Source: Syngnathus acus
Taxonomy: Eukaryota; Chordata; Actinopteri; Syngnathiformes; Syngnathidae
Length of the DNA: 64,000 nt
Assembly (NCBI RefSeq): GCF_901709675.1
Contig: NC_051089.1
Location: forward strand, 9,793,476-9,857,475
Reading direction: 5' to 3'
The translations under genes and the position numbers were made by a program. The notes beneath the pieces are model-generated. The model was not told where the DNA came from, made no database searches, and saw only the letters and a program-made list of their open reading frames with translations. Every line of letters starts with the position of its first letter. The stretch's first letter is position 1. Shown piece after piece: positions 61,790 to 64,000 of the stretch.

Positions 61790-63800
61790 CATTGGATATA
61801 TTGTTTTTCCCCAAAAAGTCAACCTTGTCTCACCCCAACTTTAAAAAATGCTGCACTAGTCCCATCCTCCATTTAATAGGCTTGTTGATTGCTCATTTTG
61901 ATCACACTTCGTCAATTTCCTCACTTTTCTTTCTTTGTCACTGACCTTTTGCGTCACAGCGCGCCAAGGCAATACCTTTGGAAAACTGATGTGCATTTTT
62001 TTTTTTTATTTGTATTTTTTAAATCTGTTTACAAATTAGCCAAGATGAATGCTGCAGTTTCCTCGTGCTCATTGAAGATACAGTACAAGTGCAATTAGAA
62101 GACACGCAAACGCGCCAGGGTTTTAGTAATCAGGCAGCACATCACAGACATTCCGACTGAAAAAGTATAAAAAAAAATTTTTTGTTTAGGTTAGGAACAT
62201 GCTTTTGGTTCATATCATCTCCTGTCTGGCTGTCTTAGTGTTGTGACCAGTAAGCTTAAATGTTAGTTCAAAAAGAAGTCTGGACACATTCATATTTTCA
62301 TGAAATGACATTTTCGATAACATTTAATTGGAATAGTATATTCCTCATATGGTCTCAGATTTGGTTTTCTTTTTAGAAGGAGGGACTATCTTGTAACACA
62401 AAAGTAGTGCTTTGGCACAATCTCTGCCAAGGTACTATATGGAAGTCAAGTAGGAGGTGCATTTTGTCGTGACAAAGCCCTGTCTTATGCGGTGCCATCA
62501 ATTCCTCAAAAAGCGGGGTGATGCTGTATTCACATTTTCAGTATCATTTCAAGCAATTTGTTGATTAGTTTTGCAAAATTCATGATGATGCAATAACTCC
62601 CCATTGGTGTTAATTGTGTGTCCAGACTTTAGGGGTTTTGACGCTGTTAGCGATACGGCTGCAACGTCGTCTTCTATGCAGTAAACACAGCAGTAGCGCT
62701 CAGCCCACTGTTCTTCTCTTTGCTTTATGGCTTGGGAAATATGTGCTCCCGCTCGCCATGCAAATCTGAAAACAAAGAAAACCTCAGAGAAACTCGTTAG
62801 AAAAGTCCAAAAACATGAAACCTGAATAATGTTTGTAATACGTAGTAGTAGTTTTCCTAACCTTTCTCCAGCCAAGGCGTATTTTACATGAGAAAATTCT
62901 CCTGGCACACCACCAAAAAATAAAGTATACACAAGTCAGAAAGTAAGCGACGCTTGGCTTTTAAGTGGAATTTCTAGATGAACCTAAATGGCACTAAAAC
63001 CTCTAATGGTAGACTTAATTTGATCTCTAAATGTTTGCTTGCACATGTCCGAGTATTTTAAATGTTTCAAAACCAACAAGAAGGTCAATGGCAAAATTCT
63101 GGTGGTTCAGGGGCATGGTGGCCATCGGGAATTTGGAGAGTTTTTAGTGATGATCTATTTCCTGGCCATCCCAGTATGTTCTTAGAACCAATACATTTTC
63201 TGGTTCAAAGAAAGCGAAAAAAATATGCGCAACCTTCTTTTCTCTCTTTTTTTTTTTTTAAATAAAAATCAAGGCAACTTCAAGCAATAATGCTAACAGG
63301 CTTAGAAAATGACTTTTTGCAGGGCTTTGGGAAAATAAAAATCATGCTCGTTCAAAAAAAGTTTCCCCCCCACCCCTGATTTAGGGTCACTCACAAGTTA
63401 TTAACCCCATGACAGGGCGTGAGCAGTAACGCTTGTCTTTACCTCCTGACCTCGGGGGACGCTCCATGATGTTATAGCACCGTGCCAGCCGTTGGTGTTT
63501 TCTTTTGGGCCACTTGTGTAGACTTGGCTTGCTGTGAGTACTTGCACTAAATGTCCACTTCTTGGCAGTGTTGTCGCTTTAACTTGAAGAGTCACAGGAT
63601 GGAAATCACGGGTTGTGTGTCGTCGTCATCGTTGCATACGGAAAAGTCCTTTGAGCATTTATTTGAGATTTAAACATTGAGTTCCATGTGCACTTTGTCC
63701 TCTCTAGTAGGAGAACTTGGCAGATGAGACAAATCTGTGCATTAATTGAAATCTGCATGCAACTGCTGAAGCAATAGATATTAACTTGTAGAATTTTAGA
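61790..63800. other. Region downstream of atxn1l
   Basis: AT-rich with poly-T runs near 61999 and 63245. No recognised gene. It holds one possible minus-strand terminal exon (62549-62764), listed separately. Confidence 0.5.
62549..62764 (-). CDS. Possible terminal exon of an unidentified gene
   Basis: On the - strand a good pyrimidine tract and CAG acceptor (TTTTCTTTGTTTTCAG) precede an open frame of about 71 codons that includes AHISQAIKQREEQWAERYCC and ends at TGA on the edge of 62549. I do not recognise the protein, no second firm exon was found, and the frame could be open by chance. Weak. Confidence 0.2.
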   Translation of the reverse strand, partial: FAWRAGAHISQAIKQREEQWAERYCCVYCIEDDVAAVSLTASKPLKSGHTINTNGELLHHHEFCKTNQQIA

Positions 63801-63801
63801 A

Positions 63802-64000
63802 TGTCACTCGTGCACTAGTATGAATATTATATACATATATATGTGCAACTGTCTTTAGCACACTAGTATGATACTGAAGTTTAAGCCTTTATTTGGTATC
63901 TTGCTAGCGTGTTGAATTGTCTTACTAGTGAGGACGAAGAATTTACAAGAAGTACACGGACCTTAAGATGAATATGGAATAAATGCTCAATGGATTTGCC
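63802..64000. repeat. ACTAGT-rich interspersed repeat, copy 6
   Basis: It has GTCACTCGTGCACTAGTATG, AGCACACTAGTATGATACTG, TTGTCTTACTAGTGAGGACG, then CCTTAAGATGAATATGGAAT and AAATGCTCAATGG. It runs to the window edge and may continue. Confidence 0.65.

Overview
The window comes from a vertebrate nuclear genome, most likely a teleost fish. Genes are split into many short exons with GT/AG borders. Introns are short for a vertebrate and hold simple repeats and fish-type DNA-transposon scraps. The proteins match known vertebrate families almost end to end. Species cannot be fixed from the sequence; a percomorph teleost is my inference. No prokaryotic feature, CRISPR array, rRNA or tRNA gene was recognised.

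Layout. (1) 1-11055, + strand: the 3' two thirds of rnf111 (Arkadia, a SUMO-targeted RING E3 ligase), 12 coding exons from 1433 to 9968 plus a 3' UTR; its N-terminal exons lie upstream of the window. (2) 11055-11790: short tail-to-tail intergenic stretch with old hAT-like debris. (3) 44070-13131, - strand: a complete myo1e (long-tailed class I myosin), 28 coding exons, 1105 residues, with a first coding exon that holds only the ATG and a 10.3 kb first intron. (4) 44.1-45.9 kb: head-to-head promoter region of myo1e and mtmr10. (5) 45883-53622, + strand: complete mtmr10 (a catalytically dead myotubularin), 16 exons, 765 residues. (6) 53.6-56.0 kb: intergenic. (7) 56.1-61.8 kb, + strand: atxn1l (ataxin-1-like, AXH domain), 793 residues in two coding exons, behind an upstream exon that opens a spliced 35-codon uORF. 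(8) 61.8-64.0 kb: low-information sequence with a possible minus-strand exon and an interspersed repeat.

The four genes do not form a functional operon-like unit: TGF-beta/SUMO signalling, membrane-actin motor, phosphoinositide scaffold and transcriptional co-repressor. The exon models were checked by reading phase through every junction; all close without a frameshift.

I see no convincing undescribed molecular system. The observations most worth checking are the spliced uORF of atxn1l, an RRWSSP phospho/14-3-3-type motif in the atxn1l product, an in-phase LINE-derived pseudo-exon in rnf111, a GC-rich coding-like relic in myo1e intron 1, and an ACTAGT-rich interspersed repeat family with at least six copies here.
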